Shown here piece after piece: positions 1 through 8,451 of a stretch of 64,000 nucleotides of DNA (the first letter of the stretch is position 1; every line of letters starts with the position of its first letter). Position numbers and translations under genes: made by a program. The stretch spans positions 113,567 through 177,566 of the forward strand of contig JAGOBB010000005.1 in the NCBI GenBank assembly GCA_017983615.1. Reading direction: 5' to 3'. The notes beneath the pieces were generated by a model. The model had not been told where the DNA came from and searched no databases. It saw nothing but the letters and a program-made list of their open reading frames with translations. The DNA comes from Azonexus sp. (GTDB lineage Bacteria > Pseudomonadota > Gammaproteobacteria > Burkholderiales > Rhodocyclaceae).

Positions 1-2
1 CG

Positions 3-497
3 ATGTCGCTATTGCCGCCCGCCCTCTATGCCTATGCCGAGATGGCGCATCCGGGCGCCATCTTTCCGCTCTCCGTGCCGGCGCTCAGCGGTCTGCAACT
101 GTTCGTTTCCGGCGCGATTTTCTATATCGCCCAACTGATCATGGTGTCGTACATGGCCATGCTGATTCAGAGCATGGCCATCGCTCGCGACCACGACCCC
201 GGCCGCGACGGCGCCTATGCACTGGCTGCCATCGCCCCGATGCCGTTATGGATGGCGTCTCTGGCCATGCTGGTGCCGAGCCTGGGTTTCAACGTGGCGA
301 TCAGTATTCTGGCCATGCTGGCCTCGATTGCCCTGATCCGCCATGGCGTGCGCCCCCTGCTGCATATCGCCGACGACAAGGTGGCCCATTACGTCTCCAA
401 CATGGTGACGATGGCCGCCATCGCCGCCTGGCTCGTCCTGATGATCATGGCCGCGATGATCCTGAGCATCCTCTTCGGCGTCGCCAGCGCACTGTAG
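3..497 (+). CDS. Yip1-family integral membrane protein (5' end probably cut by the window)
   Basis: The 164 readable residues are almost entirely hydrophobic, with about four to five membrane helices. The pattern, including helix ends such as HPGAIFPLSVPALSG and GRDGAYALAAIAPMPLWMA, matches the bacterial Yip1 (DUF1282-like) family of small polytopic inner-membrane proteins of unknown biochemical role. The reading frame is open to the first base, so the ATG at 3 may be internal and the true start may lie outside. A 9-bp inverted repeat follows the stop codon and may end its transcript. Family assignment rests on hydropathy and general resemblance only. Confidence 0.6.
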   Translation: MSLLPPALYAYAEMAHPGAIFPLSVPALSGLQLFVSGAIFYIAQLIMVSYMAMLIQSMAIARDHDPGRDGAYALAAIAPMPLWMASLAMLVPSLGFNVAISILAMLASIALIRHGVRPLLHIADDKVAHYVSNMVTMAAIAAWLVLMIMAAMILSILFGVASAL

Positions 498-521
498 AAA
501 CCCGCCCGACGCGTGAAAGCA

Positions 522-547
522 ATGGCCCGCGACGGCATGCGGGCCAT
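522..547 (+). terminator. hairpin after the Yip1-family gene
   Basis: ATGGCCCGC at 522-530 pairs with GCGGGCCAT at 539-547 across an 8-base loop, 25 bases after the preceding stop codon. There is no clear T-run, so it may be a weak terminator or an RNA-stabilising hairpin. Confidence 0.4.
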
Positions 548-615
548 CGGCGTTGGCGACCGCGGCCCGTGGCTTAGAATGAATACTTCGTCATTCCGGC
601 AGGGCAGGCCGCTTC

Positions 616-1689
616 ATGGATTTCGCCTTCATCCAGCACACCGTCGCCGTCATGCCGCCCTTCGCCCGTTGGGCCTGGGCGGCGGTTCTGCTCGCCAGCC
701 TGGCCGTCATGATCCTGATCCAGTTCCTGGAGCACCGCCATTTTGTCCGGCTGGGCAAGGCGGGAAGCTGGGCAGGCCTGCGCCTGCTGCTGTTGATCAT
801 CATCCCGCTGACGGCTGGCGTGCTGATCATTCCCGCCCAGGCCATCTCCGGCCCCGAGGCGCTCGCCTATTTCTACGGCGCCCTGTTCACGCTCGCGCCG
901 CTGACCTGGTTCGGCATGCACTTACTCTGCGGACGCCTGCTCCGCCCGGCCTTCAGCAAGGGCGAAAGCCTGTTTCTGGCGGCCAGCGCCTTGTTCACAC
1001 TGTTCGTGCCGGTCATCGGCCTGTCGCTGGCACAGGGGCCGATTTTCATGGCGTCGCGCAGCATCGAGGAAAACGCCTACCAGAACGCACCTGGCGTGGC
1101 GCTCGCCCATGTCGCGCAAGCGCCACGACGATTCGAGCTCCCGGGCGCTGGGACAGTGTTCACGCAAAGTCTGCTGGCCGCCCCCGGGATTGATCTCGAC
1201 CGCGTGAATATCAGGATCGGCGAGCACTGGGCCGGCGACAAGAACAACCTGCCGCAGTGGCTATGTCGGCAAGGCAACGATCTGCACCTGATGTGGCCGG
1301 CACTGGAGCCGACGCCGCAATTGCGGATTTTTTGGCGGGATGCCGCAGGCCAACTGGTCCGGGCCGACTATTCGCCGGCCGCCGATGCACTCGCTGCCGC
1401 GCCGGCCGAAGCGTTTGCCATCGGCTTCCGCGAGGATGGTATCGACCCGCCAGCCCCCATTCCCCGCGCCCGGGTTTCGCTCGGTTACCTGCGCCCGGAC
1501 GGCAGCTATTTTTTCAGGGGGCTGGACATGCTACAGCCGGGCGAGAGCTTCGACGACAACTGCCTGATGCGCGGCTACCAGCGGGTGGCTTGGGTGCAGG
1601 AAGGCCCGATCCGGAAAGTGGCCCTGTTCTTTTCCCTGTCCAAGCAGCCGGCTTGGCGCGCCGAGATCGACGGTCCGACGCCGAACTAG
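616..1689 (+). CDS. uncharacterised membrane protein with a soluble C-terminal half
   Basis: A 357-residue protein I cannot assign to a named family. About four membrane helices occupy roughly residues 18-160 (for example WAWAAVLLASLAVMILIQFL and LRLLLLIIIPLTAGVLII). A hydrophilic region of about 190 residues follows, containing several short beta-like segments and ending IDGPTPN. The ATG at 616 is the first in frame. The gene is convergent with the anti-sigma factor gene, with 7 bases between stop codons. No catalytic motif was seen; the C-terminal half is probably periplasmic or cytosolic and may sense or bind something, but that is a guess. Confidence 0.6.
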   Translation: MDFAFIQHTVAVMPPFARWAWAAVLLASLAVMILIQFLEHRHFVRLGKAGSWAGLRLLLLIIIPLTAGVLIIPAQAISGPEALAYFYGALFTLAPLTWFGMHLLCGRLLRPAFSKGESLFLAASALFTLFVPVIGLSLAQGPIFMASRSIEENAYQNAPGVALAHVAQAPRRFELPGAGTVFTQSLLAAPGIDLDRVNIRIGEHWAGDKNNLPQWLCRQGNDLHLMWPALEPTPQLRIFWRDAAGQLVRADYSPAADALAAAPAEAFAIGFREDGIDPPAPIPRARVSLGYLRPDGSYFFRGLDMLQPGESFDDNCLMRGYQRVAWVQEGPIRKVALFFSLSKQPAWRAEIDGPTPN

Positions 1690-1696
1690 CGCCAGC

Positions 1697-2503
1697 TCAC
1701 TTCACTTCGAGCTGGTCGTAAACCGCCGTCGCGACCTTGGCCAGTTCCCCCTTGGCAATGGCGGCGGAGAGCGCGTAGCCGAACTTGCCTTCAACCCAGT
1801 AGAAGACGTTGATCTCGCCTTCGCGGGCGAAGCGGAAGCCGGTTTCCGGCTTGCCGGCACTTTCTGTGGTCACGTATAGCGTCATGCGCTGGCCGGTGGC
1901 GTCCTGATACATGAACTGGGCGACCGGGCCGGCATTGCCGGGCAGCAGGCGACCACCGACCAGTTCGTAGCCGAGCGCGCCCAGCTTGGGCGGCTTTACC
2001 GGCGTGCCAAGGCGCTTGGACAGCCATTTGACCAGCGCTTCCTCCTGATCGGCCGCGACCTCGACCGGCCGGCGCGCGTCGGGGCTATAGACGACATGGG
2101 CGACTGCCGCCTGATGCGGCAGCGGCACGGCCCGAGCCAGTTGCTCGCCGCCCTGATACTGGCCGTGGGCCAGCCAGCCGCCAATGCCGCCGACCATGGC
2201 AACGAGCACGCCGGCCGCCAGGCGTTGCAGGGCCAGGAAATTCAAAAATGGCCTTTTTTTAGGGCCGACCGTAGCATTCAGCGGCTGCACCGTCAGGGCA
2301 TGCAAATGCTCCGGTAACGGCTCGTCGAGTACCGGATCAAACGCCGCCTTGAGCGCAACGTTCTGCGCCAGATAGGCGCGGACCCGCTCGGCATCCTCGG
2401 GATACTCGGCCAGATAGGCTTCGACCTCGGCCCGACGTTCCGGCGACAAGGCGCCGTCGACGTAGGCGTGCAGATCGTCTTCGGTAATATTGAGCGGGCT
2501 CAT
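1697..2503 (-). CDS. anti-sigma factor, RsiW/COG5662-like, carrying the dispersed repeat
   Basis: A 268-residue membrane-bound regulator that should sequester the ECF sigma factor encoded just upstream. The N-terminal 50 residues (ITEDDLHAYVDGALSPERRAEVEAYLAEYPE) are the anti-sigma domain found in the zinc-associated ASD family, although a HxxxCxxC zinc motif is not evident. One membrane helix lies at about 95-113, followed by a periplasmic sensor region. The ATG at 2503 overlaps the sigma stop codon (ATGA), pointing to translational coupling, so I prefer it to a longer upstream reading. Residues 76-89 (NATVGPKKRPFLNF) are encoded by a copy of the dispersed repeat, placed exactly in the linker between the sigma-binding domain and the membrane helix. 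Confidence 0.82.
   Translation of the reverse strand: MSPLNITEDDLHAYVDGALSPERRAEVEAYLAEYPEDAERVRAYLAQNVALKAAFDPVLDEPLPEHLHALTVQPLNATVGPKKRPFLNFLALQRLAAGVLVAMVGGIGGWLAHGQYQGGEQLARAVPLPHQAAVAHVVYSPDARRPVEVAADQEEALVKWLSKRLGTPVKPPKLGALGYELVGGRLLPGNAGPVAQFMYQDATGQRMTLYVTTESAGKPETGFRFAREGEINVFYWVEGKFGYALSAAIAKGELAKVATAVYDQLEVK
2238..2279 (-). repeat. dispersed core/A-T-tract repeat, copy 1 (in anti-sigma gene)
   Basis: On the minus strand this reads GAATGCTACGGTCGGCCC, then an A-run, then GGCC and a T-run, ending GAATTTC. It is one of the copies closest to consensus. It is translated in the sense direction as NATVGPKKRPFLNF. Confidence 0.85.
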
Positions 2504-3000
2504 CGCACGACCCTCAGGTTGGCGGTTGGCTGGCGGCCTTCCATGATCTGGCGCAGGCGTTCGCGTCCGCGCGACAGGCGGGACATCACGGTGCCGACCG
2601 GAATACCCAGCGCCGCGGCAACTTCGGCATAACTCATCTCTTCCAGGGCAACACACAGCAATACTTCCCGCTGGTCATCGGGGAGCTGGCGCAGGGCCGA
2701 CTCGATATCCATCACTTCCAGGCGGTCGGACTGGGTAGCGCGCGTCGGCACGTCGCCGGCCTCCTCGTCGAGCGAATGGGTAGTCAGCGAACCGCGCCGC
2801 AACTGATCGACCCGCAGGTTATGCATGATGCCGAACAGCCAGGCTCTCAGATCGCTCCCCGGCCGCCATTGTGAAAACCGGCTCCAGGCGCGTTCAAGGG
2901 TGTCCTGCACGAGATCGTCCGCCGCCGCACGGTCGCCGAGCATCGCCCGCGCATATCGGCGCAGGCGGGGAAGTTCGGCGAGAATCGTGCGGCTGTCCAT
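2500..3000 (-). CDS. RNA polymerase ECF-type sigma factor
   Basis: A 166-residue sigma-70 family protein of ECF size. Region 2 spans about residues 10-80, with the typical LVQDTLERAWSRFSQW and DLRAWLFGIMHNLRVDQLRR stretches. Region 4 spans about 100-155, with LRQLPDDQREVLLCVALEEMSYAEVAAALGIPVGTVMSRLSRGRERL, a helix-turn-helix that would contact the -35 element (split here only by my description). Its stop overlaps the anti-sigma start by four bases, so the two form one operon. The small Yx(FWY)xxD lipoprotein gene upstream on the same strand may belong to the same regulon. The inducing signal is not visible. Confidence 0.92.
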   Translation of the reverse strand: MDSRTILAELPRLRRYARAMLGDRAAADDLVQDTLERAWSRFSQWRPGSDLRAWLFGIMHNLRVDQLRRGSLTTHSLDEEAGDVPTRATQSDRLEVMDIESALRQLPDDQREVLLCVALEEMSYAEVAAALGIPVGTVMSRLSRGRERLRQIMEGRQPTANLRVVR

Positions 3001-3109
3001 TCAGAAGATTCCTTGGTCAGCCCAAGCGTGACGCGAAGACGAGACGAAGACAGTGCGAACAGCACGGCGAGGCGAAGTCGACAAAGTCACGGTGGGGCTG
3101 ACCGGGGAA

Positions 3110-3496
3110 TCAGGGCTTGGCGACATGCCAGACATTATTGAATCCGTCGCCGGTCTTGTCGCCCGGTTTCTGGTCCTTGGCCCAGAAATACAGCGGCTTG
3201 CCCTTGAAGGCCCATTGTTTCTTGCCATCGTCGCGCATCACGATGCTGTAGTCGCCGCTCGCCGCATCGCCGTCCATCGCGAACAGGGGCGGCCAGTTGG
3301 TGGCGCACGGGCCGTTGCACATGCTCTTGCCGCTGCCGGCGGCATCCTTGTCAAACACGTAAAGCGTCATGCCGTTGCTGCCGGTCAGGACGTCGCCGGA
3401 TGCCATGGCCGGCGACGCGGCGCGGGCACCATAGCCGGAACAGGCAGCCAGCGTGGCCGAGACGAGCAGAGCGAGAAACAGGTTGGTCGTTTTCAT
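3110..3496 (-). CDS. small lipoprotein of the Yx(FWY)xxD (COG4315) family
   Basis: A 128-residue predicted lipoprotein. The signal sequence ends in a lipobox with Cys19 (TLAACS). The mature part carries two copies of the family signature, LYVFDKD and LYFWAKD, and the conserved CNGPCATNWPPL block with two cysteines. The family is periplasmic or outer-membrane attached and has no established function. It often sits beside ECF sigma/anti-sigma genes, as here (109 bases downstream of this gene). The start is set by the signal peptide and the upstream GGAGAT. A link to oxidative or envelope stress would be inference from context only. Confidence 0.85.
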   Translation of the reverse strand: MKTTNLFLALLVSATLAACSGYGARAASPAMASGDVLTGSNGMTLYVFDKDAAGSGKSMCNGPCATNWPPLFAMDGDAASGDYSIVMRDDGKKQWAFKGKPLYFWAKDQKPGDKTGDGFNNVWHVAKP

Positions 3497-3548
3497 GATG
3501 ATCTCCGTTGGTTTTGGGGGGCTACACCGACGTATACGGAAGCCATCA

Positions 3549-4706
3549 TCAATTTATTCCCGCGGCGCGACAAAGTCGCCACAAGGAAGTCACTTCGGCC
3601 GCCCGGGCAGCATGCAGCGGATCGCTCGCATCCTGCGCCTTGGGATGTTTCGGCCGGGTATCGAGGCGGCCGATTACCTTCAATCCGGCAGCCGAAATCC
3701 AGTCCAGCAGCTCCTGGCGTGAGCGCAGGCCGAGGTGTTCGGCGATGTCCGAAATGATCAGCCAGCCCTCGCCATCCGATTCCAGATGTTCGGCCAACCC
3801 GCCGAGAAAGCCGCGCAGCATGCGCGAATCAGGGTCGTAAACAGCATATTCGACCGGCGAGGTCGGTTGCGCCGGCACCCACGGCGGATTGCAGACGACC
3901 AGCCGAGCGCGGCCTTCCGGAAACAGATCGGCCTTGACCACCTCCAATGCTACGGTCAGCCCCAAATTTCGGGCATTTTCGGAAGCACAGGCCAGCGCCC
4001 GTTCGTCCTGGTCGGTAGCCACGATGCGCTTGACCCCGCGCCGCGCCAGCACGGCGGCGATGATCCCGGAGCCCGTGCCGATATCGAAGGCCAGTTCGCA
4101 ACCGGCCGGCATGGGCGCCGTAGCAACGAGATCGACGTATTCACCGCGCACTGGCGAAAAGACGCCGTAATGCGGATAGATGCGCCCCTGGACGGCCGGC
4201 ACCGGCACGCCCTTCTTGCGCCACTCATGGGCGCTGACCACGGCCAGCAGTTCGCGCAGGGAAACCACCGAGTCCTCGCCGTCCGGCGGGCCATAGGCCG
4301 CAATGCAAGCCTCACGAACATCCTGCGCCCGGCGCAGGGGCACCGAATAGTCGGCCGCCAGCGGCACCAGCAGACGCCCAAGCAATGCCGCCCGCAAACC
4401 CTGCTGTTGACGGTGCCGGGCGAAAGCCTCGGCTGGCGTTTTCGCCGGCTTGCCGCGCGCTGCGCCGAAACGACGGTCGGCACGCTTGGTCAGCGCCTGC
4501 AGCAAATGCCGGCCATTGACCCAATCACCGCGCCAAAGCAGCGCCGTCCCGGATTCGAGCTGACGGTAGGCCTCATCGGCGGCGCTGCGGTCGTCGGCAA
4601 TGCCGACCTTCGGGTGTGGCGCGACCCCGGCCTCCGAACGCCAGCGGGCCTGCTTCGCCTCGCCGGCCTCGGTCCAGGCGAGCACGGAAAATTTCGAACG
4701 GTTCAT
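3549..4706 (-). CDS. class I SAM-dependent methyltransferase, PrmC/HemK-like
   Basis: A 385-residue protein. The C-terminal two thirds form a Rossmann methyltransferase: motif I FDIGTGSGIIAAVLARRG, motif II near IVATDQDERAL, and the catalytic-loop signature VVCNPPWVP that marks methyltransferases acting on amide or amino nitrogen (the PrmC/HemK/RlmG group). About 190 N-terminal residues are not recognisable. I chose the ATG at 4706 (MNRSKFSVLAW), because upstream in-frame codons run into the divergent promoter region. The dispersed repeat overlaps residues of about 242-253 (RNLGLTVALE), read antisense. The substrate cannot be told from sequence. Confidence 0.8.
   Translation of the reverse strand: MNRSKFSVLAWTEAGEAKQARWRSEAGVAPHPKVGIADDRSAADEAYRQLESGTALLWRGDWVNGRHLLQALTKRADRRFGAARGKPAKTPAEAFARHRQQQGLRAALLGRLLVPLAADYSVPLRRAQDVREACIAAYGPPDGEDSVVSLRELLAVVSAHEWRKKGVPVPAVQGRIYPHYGVFSPVRGEYVDLVATAPMPAGCELAFDIGTGSGIIAAVLARRGVKRIVATDQDERALACASENARNLGLTVALEVVKADLFPEGRARLVVCNPPWVPAQPTSPVEYAVYDPDSRMLRGFLGGLAEHLESDGEGWLIISDIAEHLGLRSRQELLDWISAAGLKVIGRLDTRPKHPKAQDASDPLHAARAAEVTSLWRLCRAAGIN
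3944..3983 (+). repeat. dispersed repeat, copy 2 (in methyltransferase gene)
   Basis: CAATGCTACGGTCAGCCCC is followed by AAATTTC, GGGC and ATTTTC. The core is intact and the tail degenerate. It is antisense to the methyltransferase gene and contributes GLTVAL to a family-typical segment, so part of the match may be shaped by protein constraint. Confidence 0.7.
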
Positions 4707-4850
4707 CGCCCGCATTGTAGGGCATCGGCGACGCCCGGCAGCCTCGGCAACAATCGATGCATTCGTGAAAAATTCGATATTCGCAAACCACGCGCGGCCG
4801 CAAAATGACGGCAAATCAACCACCCAATTCTGCGTACAAGGAAAAGGAAA

Positions 4851-5570
4851 ATGGGACACCAGAACGCCCTGGGCTCCGGCAGCATCATCGACACGGCATC
4901 CATGCTGTTTGGCCGCACGCCGCTTCCTCCCAGCACTTCGGCCACGAAGAGCCAGCAAGCCGCGATGCAGCGCCGTCTGAGCCAGCTCAACGCGGCGCTC
5001 GGCGAGCCCGAAGCACCGCAGGCAACCGTATCGGCCCCGCAATCCCAGGCGGCAGGCAACAACCGTGGACTGCTCTTCACGTCCCTCTTCCTGACCGCCC
5101 TGGTCGCCGCCATGGCCGGCGCCCGCTACCTGTCGCTACCCGAAGCGCCAGCTAACACCCCCATCCAATCCACGCCTGCCGTCGTGGTCGTGCCGCCGAT
5201 GCCGGTCGCAGCCCAACCTGCAATCAGCGACGAAAAGCAGGTCGGCGACCAACTCGAATCCTGGCGCAGCGCCTGGGTGCAGCGAGATATCGACGCCTAC
5301 CTCGGCACCTACAGCCAGACCTTCGCCCCAGCCGACGGCAGCTCACGCGATGCCTGGGTGGCAGCCCGAACCCGCAAGCTCGCGAGCGGCGCGCCAATCA
5401 CCATCGAACTACACGACCTGCTTCTGGAAAAGGTCGACAGCGATCACTTCAAGGCCAGCTTCCTGCAGGACTATGCCTCGGGCAACTACCGCGAAACGGC
5501 ACGTGCCAAGACCCTGACGTTCGCCCGGGAAGGCGGCGAGTGGCGGATCACCGGAGAATGGCAGCGCTAA
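4851..5570 (+). CDS. single-pass membrane protein with Cds6-like NTF2 domain
   Basis: A 239-residue protein with a cytoplasmic N-terminus, one membrane helix at about residues 73-93 (LLFTSLFLTALVAAMAGARY), a Pro/Val/Ala-rich linker and a periplasmic C-terminal domain. That domain reads ESWRSAWVQRDIDAYLGTYS and EWRITGEWQR, the pattern of the NTF2-like 'L,D-transpeptidase Cds6 C-terminal' fold. Such domains are often appended to envelope proteins and bind small ligands or glycans. The ATG at 4851 follows a purine-rich AAGGAAAAGG ribosome site. No enzyme activity is predicted. Hairpins follow the stop codon. Confidence 0.7.
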   Translation: MGHQNALGSGSIIDTASMLFGRTPLPPSTSATKSQQAAMQRRLSQLNAALGEPEAPQATVSAPQSQAAGNNRGLLFTSLFLTALVAAMAGARYLSLPEAPANTPIQSTPAVVVVPPMPVAAQPAISDEKQVGDQLESWRSAWVQRDIDAYLGTYSQTFAPADGSSRDAWVAARTRKLASGAPITIELHDLLLEKVDSDHFKASFLQDYASGNYRETARAKTLTFAREGGEWRITGEWQR

Positions 5571-5598
5571 CCGCCGTTGTCTGGCGCTCGTTCAAATA

Positions 5599-5653
5599 GA
5601 CGCCGGATCAGCGCAAGCCCATCCGGCGTCAGGCCACGGCAAATTGTCGTGGC
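5599..5653 (+). terminator. two consecutive hairpins after the Cds6-like gene
   Basis: GACGCCGGAT (5599-5608) pairs with ATCCGGCGTC (5621-5630). Immediately after, GCCACGGC pairs with GTCGTGGC (5633-5653). Neither has a strong T-run. Together they probably separate the upstream gene from the ATP-grasp/serC operon. Confidence 0.45.
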
Positions 5654-5718
5654 CGTCGCATTAACACGCATCGACGCTGTGCTAAGGTATCCGTTTCAAG
5701 CCTTGGAACCGCCGCTGC

Positions 5719-6963
5719 GTGCCCCCCGAAACCTGCATCCACCAATCTCCCGCAACGGCCAGCCAAAGCTTGCAGCCGGCAACGCCTTTTGTCGGCCTCG
5801 CCCCCTTCCTCCGTCAGAGCATCGCCGGCATTGATCTCCAGCCAGCGGCCCAAGCCATGCTGGCCAGTGCCGAAAGCCGTCCAAACGACGCCAACCTCTG
5901 GCTGAACCTGTCGATCGCCATGCTTTGCCTGGGCCATCGCGAACTGGGTCTGGCAATTCAGGAACAAGCCCTCGAAATCAAACGGGTCTATCATCTGCCG
6001 GCAAGCATCCAGCCCGCCAGATTCCGCCTGCTGATGCTGATGGCCCCCGGCGACCTGGCCGAAAACACACCACTGGACTGCCTGCTCGAACACAGCGACG
6101 TCGATCTGATTTTCTATTTCGTCTCGCCCGGCTTCCCGCTCGCCCAGCCCATCCCCGAGCACGACGCACTCTTGGTCGCCATCGCCGACTCGGATGCCAA
6201 CCAGTCGCTGCTGACCTTCCTTGAGCAAGCACTTGCTCACTGGCCGCGGCCGGTCGTCAATCCTGCGCAGCACATTCCCAACACCGAACGGAGCGCCGCC
6301 AGCCGCATCCTTCAAGATGCACCGGGCGTGCTGATGCCACCAACACACCGCCTCGCCCGTCGGCAACTCGACGCCATTGCCGGCCGCCGGGCGGAGCTCG
6401 CCGATTTGGAAAACGGCCTGGATTTCCCGGTCATCGTCCGCCCACTCGGCTCGCAGGCCGGCCGCGACCTGGAGCGGATCGGCGACCATGAAGCCCTGGC
6501 CGGCTATCTCGCCAAAGTCGAAGCAAGCGATTTCTTCGTCTCGCGCTTCATCGACTACAGCAGCCCGGACGGCCAGTTCCGGAAATTCCGCATCGCCCTG
6601 ATCGGTGGCCTCCCCTTCGCCTGCCACATGGCCGTTTCATCCCACTGGATGGTGCATTACGTCAACGCCGGCATGTACGAAGACGGCACGAAGCGCGAGG
6701 AGGAGGCTGATTTCATGGCCGGCTTCGACGACTTCGCCAGCCGCCACCGCGATGCGCTGGCCGCCATCCACCAACGGATGAAGCTCGACTATTTCTGCAT
6801 CGACTGCGCTGAAACCCGGGATGGCCGGCTGCTGATCTTCGAAGCCGACCACGTCATGGTCGTCCATGCGATGGATCAGGAGGACCTGTTCCCTTACAAG
6901 CAGGCGCACATGCAGATAGTCCAACGGGCATTCCGCGATTTCCTGCTCGGGCTGAGCGCATGA
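5719..6963 (+). CDS. TPR-like plus ATP-grasp protein, coupled to a SerC homologue
   Basis: A 414-residue protein. A TPR-like helical pair lies at about residues 45-95 (RPNDANLWLNLSIAMLCLGH). The C-terminal half resembles an ATP-grasp ligase: FPVIVRPLGSQAGRDLERI matches the nucleotide-binding lysine/arginine and glycine loop region, FFVSRFIDY the adenine-binding strand, and CIDCAETRDGRLLIFEAD the metal-binding acidic end. The start used is the GTG at 5719; a later internal start is possible because the N-terminus is poorly conserved in character. The stop overlaps the next ATG by four bases, so it is co-translated with the SerC-like aminotransferase. I do not know the substrate. The pairing suggests an amino-acid or peptide ligase pathway (inference). 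Confidence 0.65.
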   Translation: MPPETCIHQSPATASQSLQPATPFVGLAPFLRQSIAGIDLQPAAQAMLASAESRPNDANLWLNLSIAMLCLGHRELGLAIQEQALEIKRVYHLPASIQPARFRLLMLMAPGDLAENTPLDCLLEHSDVDLIFYFVSPGFPLAQPIPEHDALLVAIADSDANQSLLTFLEQALAHWPRPVVNPAQHIPNTERSAASRILQDAPGVLMPPTHRLARRQLDAIAGRRAELADLENGLDFPVIVRPLGSQAGRDLERIGDHEALAGYLAKVEASDFFVSRFIDYSSPDGQFRKFRIALIGGLPFACHMAVSSHWMVHYVNAGMYEDGTKREEEADFMAGFDDFASRHRDALAAIHQRMKLDYFCIDCAETRDGRLLIFEADHVMVVHAMDQEDLFPYKQAHMQIVQRAFRDFLLGLSA

Positions 6964-8057
6964 GCAATCCGGCCAACAGCCTGAATTTCTCCGGCGGCCC
7001 CGGTGCCCTGCCGGAGACCGTACTCGCTCAACTCCAGGAGGCAATCGTCCGGGAGCCCAAAGTTGGCCTGTCGGTCCTCGGTATCAGCCATCGCTCCGAC
7101 TGGTTTGCCGCCGTAGTCGCCGAGGTCGAAACCAATATCCGGACGCTGCTCGGCGTGGGCAGCAACTACCATGTCCTCCTGCTGCAGGGCGGCGCGACGC
7201 AGCAATTCTCGATGGTGCCGATGACCCTGCTACGCGGCAAGGTGCAGGCGGCCGAATACCTCCACACCGGCTACTGGAGCGGCAAGGCTCTGCCCGAAGC
7301 CCGGCGCGAAGGACCGATCCGCATTGTGTGGAGCGGCGAGGCGGGCGGGTTCCGACGCCTGCCCGGCGACGACGAGCTTTCCCTTTCGCCCGATGCGCCC
7401 TACCTGCACTACGTTTCCAACGAAACGGTCGAAGGCCTGCAGTTTCACCGGGTGCTGGGCCGCGACGACGTGCCCCGCATCTGCGACATGTCGTCGGATT
7501 TTCTCTCGCGGCCCTGCGCAGCCGAACGTTTCTCGCTGATCTACGCGCATGCCCAGAAAAACATCGGGCCGGCCGGCGTCACCGTTGTGGTGGTCAAGGA
7601 CGAACTGCTGCAGGACAATCCCGCGGACCTGCCCGGCTTTCTCGATTACCGGACCCAGATTCAGGCGCACTCCAACTTCAACACGCCGCCCGTGTTTGCC
7701 ATCTATACCGTGCTGCTGGTCACCCGCTGGCTGCTGGCCGAAATCGGTGGACTGGACCGGATGGCGGCAATCAACCGCCGCAAGGCGGAGATGCTCTACG
7801 ACGCAGTTGATGCCAGCGAGGGCTTCTATCTCGGCCGTGCCGCCCGGCAGGATCGCTCGTTGATGAATGTGACCTTCAACCTGGCCACCCCGGCACTCGA
7901 GCGGCGATTCCTTGAACGGGCACAGCGGGCCGGATTCTCCGGCCTTGGCGGGCATCGCGCCATCGGCGGCATCCGCGCCTCGATCTACAACGCGCTGACG
8001 CTGCCGGCCGTCGAGAAACTGGTCGACTTCATGGCAGACTTTCGCCAGCGGCAGTAA
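6960..8057 (+). CDS. serC: phosphoserine aminotransferase (SerC family)
   Basis: A 365-residue PLP-dependent class V aminotransferase close to the usual SerC length of about 360. Visible features are NFSGGPGALPE at the start, the substrate/cofactor region LLLQGGATQQFSMVP, CDMSSDFLSRP, the Schiff-base lysine Lys200 in HAQKNIGPAG, and the C-terminal GGHRAIGGIRASIYNALT block. SerC converts 3-phosphohydroxypyruvate plus glutamate to phosphoserine, and it can also serve pyridoxal phosphate synthesis. It is not next to gyrA or pheA, where the housekeeping serC often lies; instead it is translationally coupled to an ATP-grasp gene. It may therefore be a paralogue with a different substrate, although the active-site blocks look normal. 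Confidence 0.85.
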   Translation: MSNPANSLNFSGGPGALPETVLAQLQEAIVREPKVGLSVLGISHRSDWFAAVVAEVETNIRTLLGVGSNYHVLLLQGGATQQFSMVPMTLLRGKVQAAEYLHTGYWSGKALPEARREGPIRIVWSGEAGGFRRLPGDDELSLSPDAPYLHYVSNETVEGLQFHRVLGRDDVPRICDMSSDFLSRPCAAERFSLIYAHAQKNIGPAGVTVVVVKDELLQDNPADLPGFLDYRTQIQAHSNFNTPPVFAIYTVLLVTRWLLAEIGGLDRMAAINRRKAEMLYDAVDASEGFYLGRAARQDRSLMNVTFNLATPALERRFLERAQRAGFSGLGGHRAIGGIRASIYNALTLPAVEKLVDFMADFRQRQ

Positions 8058-8060
8058 TGT

Positions 8061-8443
8061 GGAAAGCCGGCCGATAAGCCGGGTTCTGTTCCCCCCTTGC
8101 GGGGTTCGGCAATCATTCCTCTAGGCCTGCCGTCACCGACAGGCTCCAGCAACCTACCCGGAAGCAGCGCGGGCCACGCCTCAGCTTCCCTATTTGGTCT
8201 TGCTCCGGATGGGGTTTACCGTGCCGTCCGCCGTTACCGTGGACGCGGTGAGCTCTTACCTCGCCGTTTCACCCTTACCTGTGCGCCTTGCGACGCCATC
8301 GGCGGTCTGTTCTCTGTTGCACTTTCCGTTGCCTTGGGTCTTGCGACCGTATAGCACCCAGTCGTTAACTGGCATCCTGCCCAATGGAGCCCGGACTTTC
8401 CTCCCGATACTCGCGTATCCAGCGATTGCCTGGCCGACTTTCC
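8061..8443 (-). ncRNA. rnpB: RNase P RNA (class A)
   Basis: Read on the minus strand, the region opens with AAGTCGGCCAGGCAATCGC and contains the conserved GAGGAAAGTCCGGGCTCC core. It also has the GGAAACAG-like helix region, GGGTAAGGGTGAAACG-type CR-IV/P-loop sequence and AGAGGAATGATTGCC. It ends with the complementary 3' segment GGCTTATCGGCCGGCTTTCC. It is about 380 nt, typical of beta/gammaproteobacterial M1 RNA, the catalytic RNA that processes tRNA 5' ends. Its 3' end nearly abuts the serC stop on the other strand. Exact ends are estimated from the terminal P1 pairing. Confidence 0.95.
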
Positions 8444-8451
8444 AGTCGCTG

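Noticed and set aside
5629-6627. 332-residue open frame on the minus strand
   Set aside because: It is antisense to the ATP-grasp gene, lacks family features and is explained by GC-rich codon bias of the real gene.
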